From Enoplolaimus lenunculus (Eukaryota > Nematoda > Enoplea > Enoplida > Thoracostomopsidae): a stretch of 64,000 nt of DNA. The notes under the pieces were generated by a model. That model was not told the DNA's origin, did no database searches, and saw only the letters and a program-made list of their open reading frames with translations. Positions 1 to 10,700 of this stretch are shown in pieces. Both the position numbers and the translations under genes were made by a program. Numbering within the stretch: position 1 is the stretch's first letter; every line of letters starts with the position of its first letter. The stretch covers positions 176,146 through 240,145 of the forward strand of contig JASANG010003665.1 of NCBI GenBank assembly GCA_030248215.1, given 5' to 3'.

Positions 1-105
1 ATTCCGATTCACAGTACAAACTGATAACTTTTACGCACACAAGTTAACTTGTAAACGTCAATATTATCTAACCTGTATGTCACTTAACGAAAACCAAAAG
101 CTTAC

Positions 106-3100
106 CAATTAGATTTCAATAATGCAAGAGATGTGCCCAAAAATGGTAACAAAAAATATAACGCAAAGTAATGGCTTGATATCGGTGTGATGCCTCCTAG
201 AATGTATGTACATAGCGTGTTACCATGTCGCTAAGCATTGGAATACTTGAACAAACGATGGCATTGAAATCACAAATACTACTACTACTACGCAGCGCAC
301 AACATAAATATTACAAACTGACACTGCGCTCAGCACATATCACAAGTGAAAATTATTGAGTTTTACATCACTGTTCGTGGAAGATAAGATTTAACACTAA
401 AAGTTCTAAATTAACAAACAATATTATACACATATTCCTAGAAGATCTTATCTTGAATGTTGTAATTCTGCATTAAGTAAAAAACTAATGAATACAATCA
501 TAGTTCCGTTGTTATTAGTTCTATAAACGATGCAACTCACGCAATATCTGTATCACGTTGAATAAAACTATAAATGATCCAATGGCAACTGATTGACCAA
601 CTTCGATGCCATTAATACCGGCCAATATATTAATAGCATTGGTACAAAATACAGCTAGCATTCCAATAAACAGATAGAAGAAAATTCCTAAAAAATAACA
701 ACGCAACACGTATACTACGTAATTAAAGAATGCATACAGCGATAGCACTGCGCTACGGTAGTATGAAAAAATAAAATTATTAAAAAAACATATATTACTT
801 TTCGTATTTTCATCTCGCAATAATAATTTTAAATACACCATTGCACCTTGACATCTTCAGTAAACCCTGTGTACAATAAACAAAGAACATTGCAATGTAC
901 TTACCTAACCGGACATTATGGCTTCCAATTATTTGCGCAATAACCGTCGGCACGATAAGCGTGGTTGAATTGTCATTTGCTGCGTAGACCATCAAAATTG
1001 GTAGCGATGCTAAAGTTGGCAGCAGGAGTTTGTGACGCCACCGTAAATCAAGTACATCGTCCGCAAAACCCAAAAACGTCATACAACATATGGATAGCAA
1101 GCCAGCAACAAATTCAACAAACTGAAATGTAAGATCTACATTAAACCGAACTTCTACCAACGACACGCGGCACGCCAGGGTGCAAAATGGATTTGAATTA
1201 TACCGATATCAAAACTATAAATTTTGAGAGTCAATGCACTTTACATACCATGTTTAATTATAAAGCAATGCGACGCAAATCGTTTTATGTTTTGTGCTCG
1301 GGGTTTGAAAGGTGGATGTCCGTCCGTCTGTCCGTAGTTCAAAAGTATATTAGCTTAATTGGTTAAGCCTAATTATGACTTTTCAAATTATTTTACTGAT
1401 TACTTAGGGTTACAAGCGATTTAATTTCAGTACCAAACAGCTTTTTGGTGCAAGGAATCTGAGTAAATTGTTTACAAATATCCAAAACCGATAAATGAAT
1501 ACGTACCTAGCTACTATCAATTGGCGTATTAGCTATGCCAACTATCTTCGTTGAGTTGCAGAATAAACTATTTTTAAGTTCGCGAAGCGTTTTATGTTTT
1601 GTACTCGGGGGTCCAAAAGTGGGTGTCCCTCCGACGAGAATCTCAGGAATCGCTGAACGGATTTTAAATTTTTTTGTTTGAAACCTTATTACCTTATTAT
1701 TCTGTAGTGTTAACCTCGCATAAGGGTAGGAGTAAAATACTAAGCCATTTACTTCCTACCGGCTAATTTCCACAATTGGTTAAGCTACATTGGGACTATA
1801 TTTCACTAATTATTACAATCACAGTACTTAAGGGTTTTTGCTGCGAGGAATCTGAATAAATTGTCTTCAAACCCCTAAAACCGATTTATATTTTAAATTA
1901 GCTACTTAATAATTAACTAGCTTATATATTTGGTTAAACTTAGTTTAAGACTTTTTACACTATTTCACTAATTATTAAGATTACAAAAGCTATTTAATTT
2001 CAGTACTTAAGGGGTTTTGCTGCGAGGAATCTGATGTAATTGTTTATATACCTACAGAATAGATAAACGAATAGTTAGCTACTAATAATTAGCATATTAC
2101 CTATGATAATTATGACAGTTGAGTGGGTAATTATCATTTTAATAAGCGTTTGTGCGCAATTGGATTTAGAGTTTTCGGGCATGTGTGAAAGTTAAATATG
2201 GCGTTTAGAAAGTGAAGCACATAAAAATAGTTACCTACTCGCTAATGAGCATATTACCTATTCCAGTTATTGCTTTTGAGTGCATTAGCGTTTGAGTGCA
2301 TTATATTTTCATAAGTATTAGGTTGTCGGTGTATAACACTCTGTTCCATTGGCTTTTGGACAAGAAAAACACTTAAATATGTTGCTCAACTCAATGCTTT
2401 CTGAATTTGCAATTAGTGGCATGCTCGCTAATGACCATTTAATTATTTCCATTAACGCATTTGAGGTACGAGTTTCGCTCAATACGTGTACTCAGGGTGC
2501 AACCGGAATTCCGGTTCCGGCATTTTTTCACCTTCCGGTTCCGGTAAATTTTTACCGGATTTAAAAATTCCGGTGTTATAATTTGGCCGTTTTCTTAACT
2601 TTGCTAATTTTTAATCCACTTGTACTCCGAATATAAGCCAATGATGGTGGATTTCACTTCAGTCGACGACGAAAATCTAAAATACAACAAATAAAATAAA
2701 TACCTATGTTCGACTAAGGTTGTTTCACATATAACAGAGCAAAAAATAAGATTAAAATGAAATTTTTGGTGGAATGCATTTTTCACTTTCCGGTTCCGGT
2801 AAAATTTTCAAATTCCGGTTCCGGTAAATTGTAATTCCAGTTGCACCCTGCGTGTACTATCGCACGACTGGTTAAGCTTCTGTGGGAAATTGACTTTTGG
2901 GTTTTCGGAAATGAAAAATTTAAACATAGTGTTTAGAAACTGTAAAAGTTACAAGCACTTATCCAACAGAATTAAAGCAATGTGATTTCATCACCAATTT
3001 CTATATTATTTTACACAACACCTACCGTTGAATGTGGGAAATCCCTGCTTTCGTCCAGAAGTGGTTCAGAAAACAGAAACGGAATGGAAATGAACATTAT

Positions 3101-4236
3101 AATTAAGTAGATCGTCGCCGAGACAACCCCCATGGGCTCTGGTCTACAATTGAATTTATACACGTATACATACATTTGCGTAGATAAAACATGGTTGTAA
3201 CGCGGATGTAGCCAGTAATTTTTTCTGGGGGAGGCGGTCCAAGATTCGGGGGTAGTAGAAAAACTCGGAGGTCGTAGGAAAATTTGAGGGCACTCCGAAT
3301 ATTTTACTGCTGGTCCGTTGCAAGACCATGGTAAAAAGCTATCAGATTTTTTGAAAACAACAGTTTATGAAATTACGAAGTTCCAGCCAAAACACAAGAT
3401 TTGTAGTTTTCTCTAGGAAGTTGAAATTACGGCTGCTAGTCAACAGGGTTTTCAAGGAACTAAGTTTTACTACAACACGAACAGGAATTGAATTTCTGTG
3501 CAGGAAGAGGAATTGGGACCGGAATTTGAAATAATTTTCATCACAGAATTACTGATGGGCTTATTATAAAACATGCTAAAAATGGCTTAAACGCATTCTC
3601 ACCTATTACATTATCAAAGATCTGCGACAACACATCACGAACAGTTTATTAACAAAATTGGAACTTATTGCACAAACACTCATTTCGAAATATTAATTTT
3701 TCAAAGATAATGCTTCCAGTAGTCAAATGATTATGAATAATTTGCCACAACACCGTAAAAATTCCGGCTCTTGTATCTTTGAATGCAGGACCAGGAACAG
3801 GAATAGAACTTTTGCAGAAATTCCGACCTGAACAGGAATTCCGGTGGATCCCTGCAAGTCACACCCTGCATGTATATCAAACGAAGTATCAAAAACTACT
3901 GAATTTTCGTAATTTTTTTGCTATTCTTGCATGAGCAAACAGGCTTCGAGTTCGTAAGCGAAGTCATTCATTTAAACGATTAAACCAGCTACAAACAGCG
4001 AGAAAGCAACGAAGTAAAACGTCTCGATTCCGAGACCAACAAACCATGCATCGCCGACATTAACAGATACTTGGCCGCGCAAATAATACTTACATTTTTG
4101 TTTGCAGACTTTTCGCTTTACTCATATCAATACCATACAATCCAGCTTTAATTAGAACATTATGAAATTCACCAATCACCAACGAAGCAACTATAAACCC
4201 AACAACTGATAACGCGATAATTACTAATATCTCCAT
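106..4236 (-). CDS. DPAGT1: DPAGT1 / ALG7, UDP-GlcNAc:dolichyl-phosphate GlcNAc-1-phosphotransferase, N-terminal five exons (partial)
   Basis: This enzyme moves GlcNAc-1-phosphate from UDP-GlcNAc to dolichyl phosphate, the first step of N-glycan assembly in the ER membrane. Exons on the minus strand are 4236-4094, 3143-3026, 1121-905, 687-541 and 196-106. All have GT-AG borders and phases that match, giving about 238 codons with no stop. The start is the ATG at 4236, which opens a membrane segment. Recognisable blocks, in order, are AGLYGID (exon 1), [12 protein letters not shown] (exon 2), the family signature [18 protein letters not shown] with its acidic pair (exon 3), [18 protein letters not shown] (exon 4) and [16 protein letters not shown] (exon 5). 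These align closely with my memory of human DPAGT1. The C-terminal third, with the remaining nucleotide-binding loop, lies past the left edge. Intron 2 (1122-3025) holds a foldback-family repeat. The gene is head-to-head with the tetraspanin about 3.5 kb away. Confidence 0.93.
1265..2872. repeat. Foldback-family repeat block, incomplete, split by a hAT MITE
   Basis: This block in DPAGT1 intron 2 shares modules with the element at 14701-17245. It has two copies of a lead module containing CGTTTTATGTTTTGTRCTCG (about 1273 and 1588). Degenerate monomers follow, each with GAGGAATCTGA or a close variant (about 1446, 1841, 2021). It ends in a motif related to GCTCAATACRTGTA and CGACTGGT. That end motif is cut by the MITE at 2493-2850. 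The matching left terminus was not found, so the copy looks one-armed. Confidence 0.6.
2493..2850. mobile_element. hAT-type MITE, CAGGGTGCAACCGG ends
   Basis: A 358-bp non-autonomous element. Its inverted ends begin CAGGGTGCAACCGGAATTCC on the left and read AATTCCAGTTGCACCCTG on the right. A perfect 8-bp target duplication, CGTGTACT, flanks it at 2485-2492 and 2851-2858. The end sequence and 8-bp duplication are typical of the hAT superfamily. It has no coding capacity. It interrupts the right terminus of the surrounding foldback-family repeat and is therefore younger. Confidence 0.85.
3480..3868. mobile_element. hAT-like MITE remnant, GGAATTCC family
   Basis: DPAGT1 intron 1 carries repeated variants of GGAATTG/GGAATTCC and ACAGGAA, ending in CACCCTG at 3862-3868. 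This resembles the right end of the CAGGGTGCAACCGG families. The left border is not clear and I saw no target duplication, so this is probably an old diverged copy. Confidence 0.4.
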
Positions 4237-4572
4237 TTTCAATCTGAAATCAGAGCCCGGCGGATCCAGACATATGAAACGGGAGGAGCTCGTAATATAT
4301 AGCAAATGATAGAATCTGGTAATACAATTTTCTATACACACAAAATGAATTGTGTTAAAATTTCAAGATTCCTAATTTCTTAAATTTTCAATATATAAAT
4401 GTCTTGCATTTCAGACATTAATAGCCTTAAACAGCTCAGAAATTCGTTTCTTAAATGGTTAAATAACATAAACGCCTTATATTCAAGAAATTACTGTTAC
4501 CAAGAGTGGATGATGTCCACTTGCAGTAGAGTGCGCAACTGATGCGGTAGTGCATGGCACAAAGTGTACCAA

Positions 4573-4750
4573 CACGCGTTGCATTTTTGCTCTACCCCCC
4601 TGATTTGGGGGGGGGGGGTAGTCACCACTTAATCTACATAGTAAACATAGGAGTTAAAATATAATCGGAGCGACTTTAGCTAAAATTCAAAATATTGGTT
4701 CAACGTTCCCCCCCAAATAAGGGGGTAGGTCAAAAATACAACGTGCGCTG
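4573..4750. repeat. Short inverted-repeat element with C/G runs upstream of DPAGT1
   Basis: The left arm has CGCGTTGCATTTTTGCTCTA followed by a C run. The right arm has a G run followed by TAGGTCAAAAATACAACGTGCG, which is the inverted counterpart. The copy is about 180 bp with 25-30-bp imperfect inverted ends and a 13-base poly-G tract inside. It is non-coding and probably a small MITE; no family was recognised. Confidence 0.5.
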
Positions 4751-4850
4751 AATCGGAATTTTGAAAGTTTATCCAACAGATGCTGTAAATCAACATTTTA
4801 TTTGTCAATACAAGTTATCCGTACAGTAGGGGAATATCCGGGATTGCACG

Positions 4851-5575
4851 ATGAAATACCCGAATACATAGCACACATATAAAAAGTCAACACGTAATAC
4901 ACATTGCATAGTAGCTACGCAGTAGACACCGTAACTTATCGCAGTCTAGTGTTTGGAATGTCTGCCTTGTAAGTAAGAGGAACTGATGGCCGCATGCCAC
5001 ACGAGGTTCAACGTGGGTGGCTATTGAGTCCTGCTTCGCTCGCGCAAAGGACAGGAAGTACAAGTGAAATCGTGGATGTCGCGCACAGTTGTTGTGTCTG
5101 GAAGGTGGGCGTACATGAGTTGGCTATCCAGACACCTTGCACTTGTGCTCATTAACTTACACGTGGTTACTCCGTAGACGTAAGGCCATACAGCCTGCAC
5201 GATTCGCTAGCAACCTATGGCTGCGGCTGGCTACGCTGACAAAATGATATGTAGTGCTAGCTGCATACACACCAGATTCGACGTGGGTGGCTATTGCACC
5301 CTGTTTCTCAGGCACAAAAAATAGGCAGTGCACGTGTAGATCGTGGTCGCCGCGCACAGTTACGGAATCGAAATTCCGTTGCACAGGGGCTCATACCGCT
5401 GCTGCATGTCCTTGCGGCCCCCTTCGTAATCACCATGTAAGGTTGTGCGGTCAACTGGATTCGAACCAGCGACCTTTGGCTAACCGGATCAAAACAGCTA
5501 CTTTGCAATGTGTATTACGAGTTGACTTTTTATACGTGTGCTATGAATTTAGGTATTCCATCGTGCAATACTTGA
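4851..5575. mobile_element. Non-autonomous inverted-repeat element with internal duplication and a tRNA-like B box
   Basis: About 725 bp with long imperfect inverted ends of roughly 65 bp. The left arm (4851-4920) contains ATTGCACGATGAAATACC and AAAAAGTCAACACGTAATAC. The right arm (5506-5575) carries the inverse. A diverged direct repeat lies inside, at about 4999-5100 and 5270-5370, marked by ACGTGGGTGGCTATTG. On the minus strand near 5450-5480 is GGTTCGAATCC, a perfect Pol III B-box-like motif. No matching acceptor stem was found, so it is not a tRNA gene. Open frames here are incidental. The element sits between the divergent DPAGT1 and tetraspanin genes. Confidence 0.6.
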
Positions 5576-7741
5576 CACATAGAACTTCAACATTACACTC
5601 ATGTATCTTGGTTATTTTTCATGTGTACAACAACCAAATTTGCATGAACACAAGAAGTAAAAATTGTAAAGGCAGCGCGGGCTACCTAACCACACTGGAC
5701 ACTGGACCCGCACCTGGTAAGTAATCCACAACCACTGTACTAAACTTGTAATCTACGAAAACAATAGCCGCATTACTGTACCATACATGTCTCCTAGCTT
5801 AGTATATTGCAATAATAATAATAATAAGAGGAAATTCCTCAACAACCACCCGACGAAACCAGCTTGACATTGGTTTGCATACAGAAACATTATGAAATTA
5901 ACTTTAGAGAAAGAAAAAACTCGTGATCGGGTTGGCCTTAAATGAAACGTAGACATATACTCCATATTCGATATTAAGTTAGTGAACTATTAACAACTAC
6001 GTACCAACGCAAAGTCAAACTGACTTCAATTTTTTTATTTATTGCACTGCCTTATTACGAGTCACCCCTCCAACACCACACACACTGGACGCTTCACTAT
6101 AACCGTTCTCCAACGTATGACGCACTTTAAAGGGTGAAATACATACACATGACTATTATACAATTTGACTTCACTAAATAACACGTACAATTAAAAAAAT
6201 AAATATAAAGTCAATTACAAAATATAAACATAATTTAGGACAATCATTATTATGCCGGGAGATGTGGAGGAAGGTGCAAACACCCGCTTACATACTTCCG
6301 TACATATTACTGCAAAAAAGAATGTAAAGCTAACAAACTGGATAAGCCAAGCAATTTTAGTTGTTGTTTAAATAATTTAGATGAACGCGCCGTAACAACT
6401 GGAAGACCGTTTTCCAAATGACTGGGCAGAGAGTTCCATATTGGCACAATACGAACTGCAAAACTTTGCTTACGAGTAAAACAACTTAATCTAGGTGAAA
6501 ATAGTTTAAACTGGTGTCCTCTAATAGAAACGTTTACACCAGGAATGTCTTTGGAGGTACATTTTTAAAAGTAATACAATAGTACTTCCATTGCAAAACT
6601 CATTGCTAAACAGCAGAACATCTGCTATATAGCGTTACAGTAAAACTCAAAAAGAAGTCTTAGGTTATTTTATTCGGTGTGATTTGTAATTTTACGCTTT
6701 ATTGCAACACTGATATAATGTGATGATTTGATCCATAGACTAGATACCCAGTCATAGTTCTTTACAGACCATGAGCAAAAAACCAAAAAGAGCGTTGTAG
6801 TTATTGGCCTATGGAAAGATCACTCTCGGAACGCTTTCATGCGGGACTGCTATTGAGAATAAAGGTTTAGCTTAAGTCTACTTTTGCTCAGGCTTAAGTG
6901 TGAGAGCCGCTTTAGGGTTTTGGGAAATTGGGATATTACCCGGGAAATTGGGATTTTGAATAGGCTGAAAACAATAGGAGAAAACAAGAACTTTCATTTT
7001 AATTTAAGGCCGATCTGCTGTTTACACCAATTACTATTGATCTAGACCAAGTTGCTATTAATATCGCGCTTCGCTTTAGCCCTTGGTACACACCTAAAGC
7101 CAAGGTCGCTTTACGTCACTTTTCTGCACCAAAGCCTAACCTAAAAGCTGTGCTCCGCACGGTAAACCTTTTCGCTTTATATCAACTTGGCCAATTTAAA
7201 GAACAGGACCGCAACAGTAGTATAAGCATATTTCCAAAGAACTAATCTAAGCCTCGGACTAAGCCTAAGCGCATAAGAATGAGCTTCCACCTATGGCTAA
7301 AGGTGCAAAGACACAATTAAAAAAGTTTATCTCAAACAATGAATTGCTTTGTGTCGGAGTTTGGGATTCGACAGCCCCTTTAAAACGCAATTAAATAACA
7401 TATTTTATGTGAGCAAGTTTCTCAAGTGCGTGGGAGTAAACGTGCCAATTTGTCTACGAAGGTTCTGACCCCCTCTGCTTCCGTTTGCCTATCGATCCGT
7501 TAAGCCTACTCCCGAACCTAAAGTATACATCTTAACTTTTCCAGGATGTTTGGATTTCACAAGGAGAATTAGCATATGACCTGTGATACTGTCCTATACA
7601 TGGGCCAGCGCCTCGGTACGCAAATGATGTTTGTGTCGTATTCTACATCTTGTTTACGTTTTTGGTTTGGGGGCGGATATAGCTAGCGTAATAGTGTGCA
7701 CTTGGCGTCGATAGTGCCATATTTTTGATATTGTATACATA
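5576..7741. other. Intergenic region between DPAGT1 and tetraspanin
   Basis: Apart from the LINE scrap at 6307-6560 I see no supportable gene. There is a short (AAT)n tract near 5813-5830. Around 6870-7270 there are loose repeats of a CTTAAG/AAGCCTAA-like motif. The tetraspanin promoter must lie toward the right end of this stretch, but no clear TATA box or other element could be identified. Confidence 0.5.
6307..6560 (-). mobile_element. LINE C-terminal fragment
   Basis: The minus strand encodes about 84 residues ending at a stop at 6309-6307. The recognisable block is RGHQFKLFSP, then SFAVRIVPIWNSLP, then SSKLFKQQLKLLGL. The WNSLP block followed by a basic FK..L helix is the usual extreme C-terminus of many animal non-LTR retrotransposon ORF2 proteins, just after the reverse transcriptase region. 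No reverse transcriptase lies upstream, so this is a short 5'-truncated relic. Its 3' UTR probably runs toward 6000. Confidence 0.75.
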
Positions 7742-10700
7742 ATGAATTGTTGTGTCAATGTATTTCGATGGACGCTGTTTGTTTTGAATCTTACTTTTTG
7801 GGTAAGTGATGGTTATTTTTGTTATGCTTAAAGGGTAGGCCTGGTATTAACAAGTATGGCCTGTAAGGTTGCGCGGTCTTAAGGGCAATGTATGTGTCAA
7901 AACTTTTCTCTGGTGCTATATGCGCACGAGTATGTATATGTCTTAACATTACACACTCTGCACATACACAAGCTTGTTTGGTGCTATATGTGCACGAGTA
8001 TATATGTATGTGTCTTACCATTACACACTTTGCACATACACAAGCTACACCGCGTATACCCACAGTATGCAAGTGTTTGTAAGGTTACACGCTTTATGGG
8101 CAATGTATGTGCGCTGCACTGCTTCAACAACTTGCGCTAGTTGTCGTCCCTGTCGGATTTGCAAGGTATCCTGTGTGTGTCCGTAATACAATGCGGCTTG
8201 TGGGAAACCTGAACGCTCTGATAAGACGCAGCCGGTTGTAACAGTTCACTAAACAAGAATGACAAGTGTTATTCTGGTAAATATTAACTCCGACACCGAA
8301 AATGTCATCAAATGACCTGGCGTTCAAACGATGGTCGTACTAGCAACCAGATTGACTTCGTACTCATCAACAAACGTTTCGAAACGCCGTCACAGATACT
8401 CGGGTTTACAGAGGCGCTGATGTCTACAGCGATCACTACCTGTTGATGTCAAAACTTCATCTGCGGCTCAAGTCCAGGAAGCGCGTCAACCATTGTACAT
8501 TAGTATCACGCGTGGATTCATCCAGGCTGAAAGACGAACACGTTGCGCGTCACTTCCAAACGGATCTCAATAATCGCTTCACGCCGGTGCTAGATGTCGA
8601 AGACGAATGGAACTTTTTTAAAACATCTATTACGACATCAGCCTACAAAACGGTGCCACTGAAAAAAACTGCGCCGTGAAAAACCATGGGTATCGTCACA
8701 TTCGCTGTCTCTAATTGAACTAAGGAGGACTGCGAAACTATCGAAGAATAGACATGAGTACAATAGGCTAAATAGAGAAGTCAAACGATCCATCAAGTCA
8801 GACAAAGAAAAATATTGGGGTGACTCAGCTAGCGCAGTAGAACGCGCAATGAGGCGAGGTGATATCCGTAAATTTTACTCTGCTCTGAAGAAACTATGTG
8901 GTCGTGCACACAGCAAGGCTGTTAGCAACATACGTAATAGCCATGGAATACTGTGCGAAACTGAAGAACAGAGCCTTGAGTCTTGGGCGGAACACTTCGA
9001 AACATTACTCAACTGCCCTGCTCCCACCAGCAACGACAACTATCGTGACAACTGTCACCAAACTGCTGGATCGACCGCTGATATTTGCAGCGACGAGCCT
9101 ACGATAGAAGAAGTAATTACGGCAATTCAACGGCTGAAATGTTCTAAATCATCGGGACGCGATGAAATTGCACCAGAGTTTCTTAAATATGGCGGCAGCA
9201 ACGTCGCGACGGCGCTCCATAGTGTATTACTAAACACCTGGCGCAGCGAAATCGCTCCTAACGATTGGAAGAACTCTGTCATTGTACCTCTCCATAAGAA
9301 AGGCGATAGGACTATTCCGTCGAACTATCGAGGCATCTCGCTTCTATCAGTACCAGGAAAAGTGTACACTGCCGTACTGCACAGTAGAATACAAGCACAC
9401 TATGGAAGTTTTCTACGTGACAATCAAGGTGGTTTCAGGAAAGGTCGTGGCTGTTCAGAACAAGTATTTGTGGCTTGACAAATCATCGAACATTGTCACA
9501 CACACAATAAAGCTACAGCCTTAGTTCTCATCGATTTCAAAGCAGCTTGTCTTGAAGGCGTGTGGTATTCCGAGTAAACTCATTCGACTATTTCAAGATC
9601 ATGAAACAAACTATACAAGAAAGCGACGGTTTCCTCATGTCGGACAACGTGAAGATTACAGACGTCGATTATGCAGATGATTTGCTATTGTTAGCCGAGT
9701 CGAAGCGAAAAGTACAAGACTTTGTAGATCGATTAGTGCTCAACGCTGAAAAGGCCGGTCTCCGCGTCAGTGCCTCTAAAACAAAAACAATGGGAATCCA
9801 CATCCCAAATCTAAACGTAATGCTTGCTGGCTCTCCGCTGGAACAAGTAAGCAGTTTCAAGTATCTCGGAAGCAGACTAACCGATAATGCCAAAGTAAGC
9901 AATGACATCGACTTTCGTCTCGGTCGTGCTAGCCATACTTTTCAATGCTTCGTAGCACCACTTTGGCAACGACGTGAAATAACAATTGCGACGAAAATGC
10001 GAGTGTATAACGCAGCAGTGTTATCTGTCTTGCTGCATGACGCTGAGTCTTGCCCTATGCTAAAATCTGATCTACACAAACTCGAAGTCTTCCAAAACAA
10101 CTGCTTACGTCGAATAACCGGCATACATCTACGCGACGAAATCCCAGTGACAAGAATATGGCACCTTGCTTGTCATCAACTCTCGATCGAATGTCTCCTT
10201 CAGAAGCGGCGACTGCAACTTTTCGGAGATGTCGCCCGAATGCGACCCGACCGAATGGCACGATCGGTTCTTTTACCTCGTCCACCGACTCACTGGAAGA
10301 AACGGCGCGGAGGTCAGTCGAAAACGTGGACAAAAACAATGTTTTCCCGCTGGTTAACCCGCTGGTAAATTCTCACATATTGTGTTATGCAATTTTAACG
10401 GTCACCAAGAAATGAGGATTCAATTACGATTGAGTGAACCGCGTAGCCTTCCATGATGACCACGATGGGACCGCAAGGGCACACAGCCGCGGTGTGAGCC
10501 CATAAAAAGGTGTGACGGTCAGGGACTGTAGGTGGCACAGTCATGTAAATTATATAAAATTGCCTAAAACTAGTGGATTTGGTACCTATCTTCCCTTTAA
10601 TTACCCTTATTCTGGGTACCCCTGGACCTCCTAAGTCTCTCTTCCCTATTTCGGTCTTAAACGGCGCTTTAATAATATTTCTTGTATTTATATGTCGTCA

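Noticed and set aside
5440-5490. tRNA gene on the minus strand around GGTTCGAATCC
   Set aside because: No 5' acceptor sequence complementary to the 3' side is present at the right distance.
5254-5724. 156-residue plus-strand frame
   Set aside because: It lies across an inverted-repeat element and its flank, has no recognisable domain, and is opposed by open frames on the other strand.
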